A DNA stretch of 64,000 bases from Asterias amurensis (taxonomy: Eukaryota; Echinodermata; Asteroidea; Forcipulatida; Asteriidae): positions 3,159,891 through 3,223,890 of the forward strand of contig NC_092657.1 in assembly GCF_032118995.1 (NCBI RefSeq), given 5' to 3'. Numbering within the stretch: position 1 is the stretch's first letter; each line of letters begins with the position of its first letter. The notes under the pieces were generated by a model that worked only from the letters and a program-made list of their open reading frames with translations, made no database searches and was not told where the DNA came from. Positions 43,285 to 53,700 of this stretch are shown piece by piece. Position numbers and translations under genes: made by a program.

Positions 43285-44060
43285 GCACAGTACTGAAAAA
43301 GACGTCGGACCGGACCACTAGGCACTATTGCTCTTGTGAGTTTGACCAGCCATACAGACTGACCCGTCTTTAGTTGTTTTGCTGCATCCAGCAGCAATAC
43401 ACTTGGTCGGCATTGCTGGAAAACACATTGCATGTACTTTAACGTGTGTTTACTCTACGCATCAAGGCAAAGTCTGCCTCGATTGACGTCACAAAAGGGG
43501 TAGGCGGAGTCACCCCCAAACAACCTTATCTATTTTTTAAACATATTTGAATCGTTAAAAACAATTTCTAAACAAATTGTTTTATTGTAACTCAATAATA
43601 CTGTTATGTTTGAAAAAATAAAAAAATCCAGGTGACTTTAAAGTCACCTGGAAATAGAATTTTTCTTTTTTCAAACATAGGAGTATATGCTTACGAACAA
43701 TAAAACAATATTTTTAGTAATTGTTTGTCACGATTTATATGTTTAAAAAATATATAAAGTTGTTTGGGGGCTGACTCCGCCTACCCCTTTTGTGACGTCA
43801 ATCAAGGCAGACTTTGCCTGCAATGCGTATAGTAAACACACGTGCAAAGTACATGTACGTCCAAGTCGTGAGTTGGTACATTTCAAAAAGTGTTTTTCTG
43901 CATTCAGCAGCAATACACCTGTTCGGCATTGCCGGAAAAAAAACAAAAATTGTTCCGTACTTGTACTTTGCAATTGTGTTTACTCTACGCATTACAGGCA
44001 AAGTCTGCCTCGACTGACGTCACGAACAGCGCCCTCTCGGGTCGGGGTCTACTCTTAAAT
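43285..44060. mobile_element. Large palindromic block with CRE-like sites
   Basis: Arms near 43375-43535 and 43752-43935 are inverted copies (GTGTTTACTCTACGCAT, CAAAGTCTGCCTCGATTGAC, GGGGTAGGCGGAGTCA), and a third direct copy of the left arm runs at about 43905-44055. TGACGTCA at 43793-43800 is a perfect CRE. The centre (43628-43653) is the perfect palindrome CAGGTGACTTTAAAGTCACC with TTAA in the middle. Confidence 0.7.
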
Positions 44061-44536
44061 TTGTAAATAACATAAGAACTGATTTTTTTTAAACCTTAGT
44101 CAACTGTTTATTCACATTCCACTCATCAAAACACATATATTAGTGACAAAAGCTTTATTTTGAAAAAATACCACTTCCAGGTGACTTTAAGTGCCAGCAA
44201 TTTTATGAGTCACTATCAAACGTAGACCTTGAACTCAATTAGGAATAACCATTAGAGGAGACATAACGACAGCTGCATTTAGTTATCTTTCACTGTGGAT
44301 TTTTTATTCAGTTTTTCATAAACTGTAAACAAACAAAACATGATATTATTTGCACGAATATATTATTTCAAATCGGAGGAACACTGAAAGTGAGATCAGC
44401 AAATGAAAAAGAACCGATCAAACAATGATTTTAAACATCAAAAACAAAATGTCATTCATGTAAAATGTTTAACGGTATTAAACAGGATTGGTTGAGTTTA
44501 CAAGATAGTTGCAGACAATGTTCATGTTTTGTGTTA

Positions 44537-44922
44537 TTAAAGGCAGTGGGCACTATTGGTAATTACTCAAAATAATTATTAGCATAAACCTTTCTTGAAT
44601 ACGAGTAATGGGGAGAGGTGGATAGTATGTAACATTGTGAGAAACACCTCCCTCTGAATTGGCATAGTTTTCGAGAAAGAAGTAATTTTCCACGAATTTG
44701 ATTTCGAGACCTCAGATTTAGAATTTGAGGTCTCGAAATCAAGCATCTGAAAGCACTAAACTGTGTGTGACAAGGGTGTTTTTTTCTTTCATTATTATCT
44801 CGCAACTCCGACGACCAATCGAGCTCAAATTTGCACAGGTTTGTTATTTTATGCATATGTTGAGATACACCAAGTGAGAACACTGGTCTTTGACAATTAC
44901 CAATAGTGTCCAGTGGCTTTAA
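44537..44922 (-). mobile_element. TTAA-1 MITE, complete
   Basis: TTAAAGGCAGTGGGCACTAT to GTGTCCAGTGGCTTTAA, same orientation as 31211. Confidence 0.82.
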
Positions 44923-44999
44923 CCATCTACATGAAATAAAATACATGTACACATTTTGGCGTAGGCTTAATCCGTTTTGCGAGTCAGGAGAAAACAGTG

Positions 45000-45430
45000 A
45001 ACAACCAAGCACAAGTTTTCAGCTTGTAAACACATTGTCCAAAATTTTGGTTTAAAAACAGAAATCAGCTAGTGATTCTTTGTTTAGGTTGTCAGATACA
45101 CTCGTCTTGAATATCACTTCATTTCATATATTTCATACAAAAAAAGGTTCTAGTTTGAACTTCATAATCAGACAAAAATAAGCATCAATGTTGTTATCCT
45201 TTATACCAATCCTGTTTAATACTTTAAACGAAAATGGACGGGAAAATGCAAAAGTTCTCAAAAAACAAAAAAGATAACTTAATAAGCCCCGCCCCCACAA
45301 AGTTTCGACCAATCACATTCATCACTGAAGTGTGATGGGCGTGTCAGAGATGCCAATATTTGCATCTTGCAACCAGGGAGATGTTTCCATAACCAGGAAG
45401 ATTTTGTAGAAGAATCAGGGAGATAATCAT
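45000..45430. other. No recognised feature
   Basis: AT-rich sequence without an ORF of note. AAGCCCCGCCCCCACAAAG at about 45285 is a single GC-box-like site without other promoter signs. Confidence 0.35.
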
Positions 45431-45437
45431 TTTTGTG

Positions 45438-45680
45438 TTACCCATATACACCGATGTATGCTAGCACTGTATACTCAGTACTTTACCGAGTTCTTTGAAC
45501 AAAACATCACAGGCATCTTACTCGGGTGGGATTCGAATCCACGACCTTTGCAATTCTAGAGCAGTGTCATACCAACTAGACCATCGAGATTGCCCGGTAG
45601 CTAGAGGCAGTTCGAATCCTATGTTTTAGCAGTGGGTACCGCAGCGATATAATAGATGCTAAATTTTCATCGGGGATAAA
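45438..45680 (-). mobile_element. SINE-B, minus strand
   Basis: On the minus strand a tRNA-like head (A box TGGTCTAGTTGGTATGACAC, B box GGATTCGAATCCC, 45523-45597) followed by a body with ACTCGG, CTCAGTACTTTACCGAG-like and ACACCGATGTATG segments. Two more copies lie nearby. Confidence 0.7.
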
Positions 45681-45696
45681 GAATATTAATTTTGGT

Positions 45697-45797
45697 TTTT
45701 ACATACATCGATGTGTGTAAACACTGTATACTCCGTACTTTCCCGAGTCCTGTGAACAAAATATCACAGGCATATTACTCGGGTGGGATTCGAACAG
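45697..45797 (-). mobile_element. SINE-B fragment
   Basis: Body part only (TACATCGATGTGTGTAAACA, CATATTACTCGGGTGGGATTC), broken in the B box. It is a tandem neighbour of the fuller copy just before it. Confidence 0.65.
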
Positions 45798-45971
45798 TGT
45801 AAAGTATTGATAAGTATGAAAGCACCTAAACAAATGCACGTTATTATGTTTGTTTGAAAGTTTGCAAGTTTTAATTACCATTTACGTAAAAAATGACAAA
45901 TAAAAGAAAGATTTTGTAGTACAATAATGTCAAACAATAGCCCCCCCCCCCCCCATGCTAACTTATCCAAG

Positions 45972-46336
45972 GGGCTGGACACATTTGGTAACTAAAAAAG
46001 ATATATCAGCAATTAAACTTGCTTGGTTTCGAGCAACCGAGAGCTGTGGATATTATTACTCATTGTAAGAAACAACTCCCTCTGGAGTAACGTAGTTTTA
46101 TGAGAAAGAGGTTGTTTCTCACTAAATTATTTGAATCTGAGAAAGACTTCAAGCCTGGAGCGTTTATCTGAAAGCACACAAACTCGGCAACAAGGGTGTT
46201 TTTTTTTTCTTACAATATTTGTTTCTTGCAACTTCGATAACCAATTGAGCCCAAAGATGTGTTATTTTATGCATATGTTGGGATACACCAGAATACTTGT
46301 CTTTGACAATTACCAAAACGTGTCCAGTGCCTTTAA
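45972..46336 (-). mobile_element. TTAA-1 variant MITE
   Basis: Diverged copy (GGGCTGGACACATTTGGTAA to GTGTCCAGTGCCTTTAA). Its right TTAA is shared with the next element. Confidence 0.65.
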
Positions 46337-46694
46337 AGGATTTGGGTACCTTTTCAAAATGTCCATATATTTACATTAAACTTACAGGGTTTGAAGATAA
46401 TGGTAGTGGAAAGCTTCCCTTCAAATATTACTTACTGAGGTGCTGTAGTTTTTGAAAAATTAGTAAAAACAATTCATGAAAATACGTTTGTAAATGATTA
46501 AAATAATTTTCGTCTCATGAGACCAAAATTATTTTCATGTCATTATTTTACTCATTTCCCCCAAACTACAGCACCTCAGCACGTAATATTTTCAGGGAAG
46601 CTTTCTACTATCATTATCTTCAAACTGTGTAAGTTTGGTGTAAATCTGTGGACATTGTGTTTTTTGTTCAACAAAAGTTACATAGACCCTTTAA
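46333..46694. mobile_element. TTAA-3 MITE sharing a TTAA with its neighbour
   Basis: TTAAAGGATTTGGGTACCTT to ACATAGACCCTTTAA. The first TTAA (46333-46336) is also the last TTAA of the TTAA-1 variant to its left. Confidence 0.8.
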
Positions 46695-47049
46695 ACAAAC
46701 AAAAGAAAACAAAAAAATAAAATAAAAGCACTTCAGATAATGAAAGCAAAGAAAGCTGAAAAATACACACACAAAACAACCCAGAAAATAACTTTTTGGT
46801 AGATGTTTTTTTCAAAGTACTAGATAAATGTACACTCCATTATATACATTGTAAATGTCCAGATTAATGCTTTATATGTACATACATTAGATATTCTTTC
46901 CTTTTTAGTAAGTTTATACACACAGCAACTATATAATTAACTACAGTATTAATTTTTAATATGCATTTAGTTATCTATCTATCTTACACTAGTTGCGACA
47001 TTCTGCTAAAAACCAAGGTCCAGTTTCACAGAGTTGCTCCAAAAACAGA

Positions 47050-47310
47050 CAATGTTTTTAATTTTATTTTTGTACCCATACACCGATGTGTGTTAGCACT
47101 GTATACTCAGTACTTCCCCAAGTCCTGTGAAAAAAATACCACAGGCATATTACTCGGATGGGATTCGAACCCACTCCCCTTGCAATTCTAGAACAGTGTG
47201 TTACCAACTATAGACTACCGAGATTTCCCGGTAGCTAGAGGCAGTTCGAATCCTATATGTTTTGGCAGCGAGTACCAGGACGATTTAATAGATGTTAATT
47301 TTCGCGATGC
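47050..47310 (-). mobile_element. SINE-B, minus strand
   Basis: Third copy, with TGGTAACACACTGTTCTAG in the head region and the same body as the copy at 45438. It starts 26 bases before a SINE-A. Confidence 0.7.
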
Positions 47311-47335
47311 AAATTTGACATCTATTATAGACAAT

Positions 47336-47560
47336 GTTTTGTTTGTTTAGATGATCAAGAGAACTCGGCAAACTCCCACAAGGGGATATAAACACCAAGC
47401 TGGCAACAGCCAATCTCTCTCATACAAACATTTGTTTAACGTCTATGATTATAAATTGTGAAATCGAGAAATTGTGATTCAGACACTATAGACGACAATA
47501 TCTATTCTAGTCATTGTGAAACCAGCAGTTAGCTTGGCAGGATTCGAACCCACAACAGTG
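47336..47560 (-). mobile_element. SINE-A, minus strand, nearly complete
   Basis: Reads on the minus strand from a tRNA-like head (GTTGTGGGTTCGAATCCTGC) through the body to a short AAAC tail. The D-arm end of the head is truncated. Confidence 0.7.
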
Positions 47561-47965
47561 TATGCTAGAGAAGTAGATCAAAGAGCATGTCTTCTTGTAT
47601 TTGAAGAAAAATACAGCATATTTGTCGTTTACTAAGCAGTCTTTCAAAAGTCTGAATTCCGGTTAGAACCTAAAAGCGGGACCAACGTCACAAAATAAAT
47701 AACTTAGTATTTAAAGTGAATTCTCATAGACAGGGCAGCCATTTTGTGAATACAAAGTTTTAATAAATATTCTTGTGGATATATTTAAATAAATTTGAAT
47801 ATATTTGAATACTAATTTACAAATGTATGGATGTGATTAAAACACTGACTTGATCCAGTCTTTGAAATTGAAGATCAATTTTTACTGCACGGTTGAAGAA
47901 TACTGAGTGAAATATGGATGGAATTTCAAAATAATTTTAATATATTAGCGTTATTTTGTTTCATG

Positions 47966-48620
47966 TGGGCTCAAATTCATAGAACTGCTTGGCAGCAAAA
48001 AGTTGCTTAGCACAGCAACACTGTGCTTACCAGATTTAAGTTACCTGCCATGTAACATATACAATTTGTTTAGTATACGCTGCACATATTTGCCAAGGCA
48101 GTGGACACTATTGGTAATCACTCAAAATAATTATTAGCATTAAACCTCACTTGGTAATGAGTAATAGGGAGCTGTTGATAGTATAAAACATTGTGAGAAA
48201 CGGCTCCCTCTGAAGTAAAGTAGTTTTAGTGAAGGAAGTACTTTTCCACGCATTTGATTTTGAGACCTCAGAATTAGACTTTGAGGTCTCGAAATCAAGC
48301 ATCTGAATGCACACAACTTTGTGTGACAAGGGCGTTTTTTCTTCCAATATAGTCTTGCAACTTCGTTCAAATTATTACAGGTTTGTTGTTTTGTGCATAT
48401 GTTGACATCCACCAAATGAGAAGGCTGGTCTTTCACAATAACCAATAGTGTCCAGTGTCTTTAAGCATGAAAACAGCTTAGCACATCAACATTATGCTTA
48501 CTAAAATAAGGTTACCAGCCAAAGTACAATGTAACATTGACTGAACTGGTAACCTGCACAGTTTTGCTTAGCAGGAAACTGTTAAGCAATCTGCTTAAGC
48601 AGCTCTATGAAATTGAGCCC
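47966..48620. mobile_element. GCTTAAGC foldback split by a TTAA-1 MITE
   Basis: GGGCTCAAATTCATAGAACT on the left and AGCTCTATGAAATTGAGCCC on the right; the host parts are 47966-48093 and 48465-48620. Confidence 0.75.
48094..48464 (-). mobile_element. TTAA-1 MITE nested in a GCTTAAGC foldback
   Basis: AAGGCAGTGGACACTATTGG to GTGTCCAGTGTCTTTAA. The flanks on both sides are halves of one older element (47966-48620). Confidence 0.8.
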
Positions 48621-49227
48621 TGGGTTATTTTACAGGTCTCCCTATTAGCGAGGAATATTGCTTACTAGGTTAAGAAAAATTGGGACTCAAGCCCATAGAT
48701 CAAAAACTCAAAACAAATTTGCACCCCCACCAAAAAAAAAAAGTGTTCATTATGACATGTTTAAACTGGTTGCTCAGAAAACCTTCTTTTCAAGACACCA
48801 ATATCTTATTTCCTTAAAATGCTCGCTGAATTTATAGCAATTTGTTTTTCTAAGGACAAAATTATTATTTGCTTTAATATAATATCATAATTGGAGTATA
48901 CAAGTGCATTTAGAAGTTGACTTTTGAAACAGTACTATTTTTATAATTCGTAGTACTGTGTGATTGCATATGTAATTGCTTTTCATATGGGAAAAGGGCG
49001 AGTGTGGTAAAATGGGGTCTCTGATGACTAGTACATATTTCAAGGGATGTTTTCTACCATCAACATCTTTAGACCATGTAAGTTTTAACTGTGATCTTAG
49101 ACGAAAAAATGTCGGCCAGATTTTCAGAATCTTTTTCTTAATACCATAACAATTTTTTTTGCAAGAGTCAGACATTTGTAATATTATATCTTTACAATTT
49201 TGGATACAATATGATACATTGTGCCTA

Positions 49228-49602
49228 CATTATGCAGAAATGTCCAACACTTAGTTATCCCTGCTATTGACTGATGCTTGAATGCCACTGTGCATAGTCT
49301 TGCATTCAAGCCGTTAGTAGGTGATTATTTTGCCACTTGAGGGCGTACTTGTATGTGTGTACAATGTATATTAGTTAGTCTCCAAAGAGGAAAGTTTGAG
49401 CATATGCAGAAATGCAGATTATGCAGAAATGTCAAACACTTAGTTCTCTTTGCTATTGACTGATGCTTGAATGCCACTGTGCATAGTCTTGCATTCAAGC
49501 CGTTAATATGTGGTAATTTTGCCACTTGAGGGCGTACTTGTACGTGTGTACAATGTATATTAGTTAGTCTCCAAAGAGGAAAGTTTGAGCATAAGCCACA
49601 CT
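49228..49602. repeat. Tandem duplication with period 189 bp
   Basis: ATGCAGAAATGTC starts at 49232 and 49421; both copies run through TGACTGATGCTTGAATGCCA and GCCACTTGAGGGCGTACTTG to GAGGAAAGTTTGAGCATA. Confidence 0.8.
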
Positions 49603-49887
49603 TGTTACTGGATGTTTCTTTGCTACGGCTGTACGACTATTTAAGTACAATCTAGATACCTCCATGTTATAACAAATCACAAAGTCACGTAACATACGTA
49701 AAAACTGAAGGAATTACAAAACAAGGCAACAGGAATTCCTAAAACAAATCGTCCCGGTCTAGTTTCAGATACCAAGGAGAAAGTAACGCCTTAGTTTCTG
49801 AACGCCATTTTATAAGACCGTCGCTGCATGTTGCTTAAGAGTTTTGCTCATTTTTGTGTCGTCAGAACCCGGCTTCAAATTTATCCA

Positions 49888-50008
49888 AGGGGTAAATTTT
49901 AAAGGTAGTCCTAACTTAGGACTAGTCTAGCGACTCAGGAAATATTTAAAACTTAAGGCTAGTCCTTGGTTGAGACGAGTTACTCGTCCTACCTGGAGAT
50001 AAGATTAC
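49888..50008. mobile_element. CTAGTCC foldback, diverged
   Basis: TAGTCCTAACTTAGGACTAG and GACGAGTTACTCGTCC are recognisable; both ends have decayed. It lies just past the kif3b 3' end. Confidence 0.55.
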
Positions 50009-50277
50009 CGGGTAGTCTTTTTTTGACAGCAGGATAGGCATTTTCAACCGAAATCCTGTAGTTTGGCAGACATAGATTTACAGGATTACTTCTGGATTGA
50101 AGGATTTACCACCTGAAATCCATCAAAACCCAACAGGGAATGCACAAGTTTGGCAGATACGGGTTCTTTAAGTGATTAAATGGAGATAGAAGGGATTTTC
50201 AAGGGAAATCCCGTAGTTAGACAGATATGGATTAAAAAGATTAACTAAGGATTGAAGGAGTTTCGAAGACTACCACT

Positions 50278-50283
50278 TTTTAT
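50278..50283 (-). promoter_or_regulatory. kif3b: Candidate polyadenylation signal of kif3b
   Basis: AATAAA on the minus strand about 340 bases after the kif3b stop, just at the outer edge of the 142-bp tandem repeats. Position and motif fit a 3' end signal; usage is not shown by the sequence. Confidence 0.4.
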
Positions 50284-50288
50284 TCATT

Positions 50289-50640
50289 TTGAAAGGGATT
50301 AGGTTGAGTACTACATAGCCAAACCGTTATCATGACGCCTACTTGGAGACTAAGAACCGCGGATTGAAGGGACTTTGGGAATTACCACTTTTTAATCCAA
50401 ATCCAAATCCAAATCCAAATCCAACCATATTGAAAAGGATTAAGTTGAGTACTGCATAGCCAAACCGTTATCATGATGTGTTACTTTGAGATTAAGAACC
50501 TCGGATTGAAGGGACTTTGGGGATTACCACTTTGTAATCCAAATCCAAATCCAAATCCAAATCCAACCATTTTGAAAAGGATTAGGTTGAGTACTGCATA
50601 GCCAAACCGTTATCATGATGCGTTACTTTGAGATTAAGCC
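50289..50640. repeat. 142-bp tandem repeat overlapping the kif3b stop
   Basis: Units start at 50289, 50430 and 50572 (TTGAAAAGGATTAGGTTGAG, GCCAAACCGTTATCATGATG). The first two contain an (AAATCC)n run at about 50395-50425 and 50535-50565. The third ends at the kif3b C-terminal codons. Confidence 0.85.
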
Positions 50641-50719
50641 CCTCGCTGACGGATACAGCTGTGAGTTTCCTCCGGTTTTTCTTGAGTGTGGCGCGGCCGA
50701 TGGCACTATTGGTTTGCTT
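50623..50719 (-). CDS. kif3b: kif3b terminal exon with stop codon
   Basis: Coding part of the last exon, 97 bases, phase 2 in, acceptor TTTTCTAG. It encodes [20 protein letters not shown] and [11 protein letters not shown], then TAA at 50625-50623. The C-terminus matches the conserved LYPQSRGLVPK ending of KIF3B. The last codons and the stop share sequence with the 142-bp tandem repeat that follows. Confidence 0.93.
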
Positions 50720-53700
50720 CTAGAAAATAGATCAAAAAGAAAATAATAACGGTTAGAGTATAGTAATAATAATCAAAGTTATACCACGCATTTTCCATAT
50801 TAAAAATTATCAAAAGCGCCTTACAATAAAATGATTAAGACCTAAAATAAAGACACAGCAAACAACCCAATTATAAAGATTAAGCAAACAAAAATCCCTG
50901 TCACTTAAAAACTTTGCAGTGAAAGCAGTTGTCAGCATATGCTGACTTATTTAAATAATATTTCCATTGTTTGAATCCATCGTACACAATTGTCAGCTCA
51001 TAGGCCATGATGTCCTAAAGTGGACCATTCCATACATCCTAGAGGGGTGTCAATACTCACCTTGTTTTTGTCTTTTCTTTCTTCAACTTTGTTTTCGTTC
51101 TTCCGCTGAAAACTGACGGCCTAAAAGAAAAAAAAAGTTATATTGAAATACAGGTCATTATGACAGAAAATAAGATTGGCAACTTTAACCAAAGTGTAGT
51201 GTGACTGTATTAAATATATATTTTTTACATTTTATTTATTATTAAACCACAAAAGTGTGGTGTGACTGTATTAAATACATATTTTTTATATTTTATTTAA
51301 TTAAAAACCACAAATCGTGGCCCAAGGGCCAAGAAATAAATATCAATGCAGAAATAAAAACAAAAACATTATTTATTTAAAATGTTAATAAAATTGTTTT
51401 TCTTGTGGCTCCTAATGCGGTCTTTAGCTACGTTTGGGAGGAAGCGCAAAGCAAAAACTTTTAGGCCATTAACTATTTAAAAGTTAATGGCCTAAAAATT
51501 TGACCCTGCCAGAGTTTTTCTCAAAGGCTAAATGACAACACAAGCAAACATGAACAGGTAACTAAGTGTAACATATAGGCAGTGAAGTGGAAATAAATAT
51601 AAAGTATATTATCTTCAAGTACGCGCTAATCCTCCAATCAGATTCCCAGAATGGAGTGGTGATAAAAAGCTATATTGCACGGCTAATATCACTACCATGC
51701 GTCTTGTGTGTTCTATGTCACGCGCAAAGTTTGCTTGAAGATAAATACGGCCTCGTTGGATATGGGACGCAGAAGCGCTATATTTTTCCGTATTCCACTC
51801 GCGCTTGTGTGATAACTTATATTGTATAAAACTAGTAGGGAAGGTGGCCTTAGCTTTCAATCCAAACTGGACCTTCGTCAGGCCCAAACAAGTACAAACA
51901 AATACATATATTCTTATTCTTATTCTTTATTTGGCCAATAACATTTTACAAATACAAGCAGACAGAATGTCAAATAGATAGTATAAGCACATGTACAAAA
52001 GTAAATACAAAGCAAGAAAAACAATAAGGGCACAGGAAATGATAAAACAACCCTAATGTGATGGCCAGGATCAACAAAAGTATTATTAAACAATGTCGCT
52101 CGAAAGCCTGTTAATCCAGTCACATAGGGAAGCAAACACACTATAAAAATATACTCTATTTGGAAAATAATAATGTATCCACAGCAAAAAGAGGAGCAAA
52201 GGATTTAGGGAAAGTATCCACACAAAAACAGAAAAATTCTGTTCAAATGGGTAGCTAAGAACCAATAAAAGTAAAGTGGTGAGGGAAAAAAGGATGGTCA
52301 GTATGAAATGATGGATTACTGGACCATAAAAGTGGTAAATGCGTTGTAGGGACATGCTAGGGAATTACAATGCTAGGGAAACATAGGATTAAAGGTAGGA
52401 TTAGAGATTAAGAGCAAGATGCATGAAGATGCAACTAACAGTGGACAATTAAAGAATGACAAGATCAAAGGGGTAGGATGATATACAAATGGGCAAGAAG
52501 AAACTGCGGAGAGAGCGGGTTATTAAATACCTCTGCAATTTTTACATCAACTTATTAAGAGAAATGAGGGTAAAAATAAGCCAGTTGAGAAAAACAGGTT
52601 ATTTTCCTATTGTTTACAATAATATATATATTACATCAAAGAAATAATCGGGCAAAGGCGAAAATGAGGGTGATACACATGTACTAATAATAATAAATAA
52701 TAATGACAATGTATAGCGCCTATCCATGAAACATGCTATTGGGCGCTTAACAACTAAAAAACAACCATTAAAATCCATAGTTATAAAACCTTCAGTTAAA
52801 ATGTAACTAAATGCAGTATCTGATCAACAATCAATATGTAAAAACAGCGAGGATAAACATTCACTAAAAAGCTGGCATAGCTACAGAAAAATAGGTATAT
52901 GAAAAAAATTGGCCTTGAATCTATCTACAGTTCAGGGCCAATTACAGAGAACACCCTATCACCTTCAGAAACCAGGGGTGGATTTCACAAAGGTACATTG
53001 TAGTCCTAACTTAGGACTAGTCCTAGGCAATGCTAAGAGATAGGAACAGTCCTAAGTCAGGATGAGTTACTGGTCCTAACTTATGACTGGTACTTGCTCT
53101 TAGCATTGCCTAGGACTAGTCCTAAGTTAGGACTACCTTTGTGAAATCCACCCCAGCTTTGCTCTGGGGCGGATCAACAATTTAACAACAGTGTTTATAT
53201 TGAGTCTAACAATAAATAAATCTAGAAAAACTTACTGGACTTCTAGATCGAGATCGTCTTCGTCTTGCAACGCGGCGTCTAGAGCTGCCTGCACCCTGGG
53301 TGCTACGCTGGGCCCCTCGTAGTCCCTCGTCGTTCGGTTCGGCATGTCCAACTCTACCTGCAGGATATTCTCCGCCTAGAAAGCACAACATTCAAAACAA
53401 AGTTACATTGATAGATTGGGGGGGGGGGAGGGGGGAGAAGGAGGGTGTGGGAGTCAATGCCAATCAAACCAGGAACACTGGAGCGAACCACTTCTCTTAG
53501 CGAGAAGTGCACTGGGTTCTTTTATGTGCATTCAATGTGTTGTCTTGCGAACACATCAGACAGTAAGATGTTTGAGAGAGTGATATCACTGTTATGAGCT
53601 CCATAACATAAAATTGGTGCTAAACCTTGAATTGCTTCATAAGTTGTTCAAAGCACTTTTAGATGCCATTCTTTATCGAACTAGTAACCAAGTTATTTAT

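Noticed and set aside
45523..45597. Possible functional tRNA gene on the minus strand
   Set aside because: It has A and B boxes but no proper acceptor stem, and it recurs with the same downstream body; it is the head of SINE-B.
53206..53391. Arginine-rich minus-strand frame across kif3b exon 53236-53375
   Set aside because: It is the wrong frame; the frame that joins the neighbouring exons gives the conserved KIF3B tail sequence.
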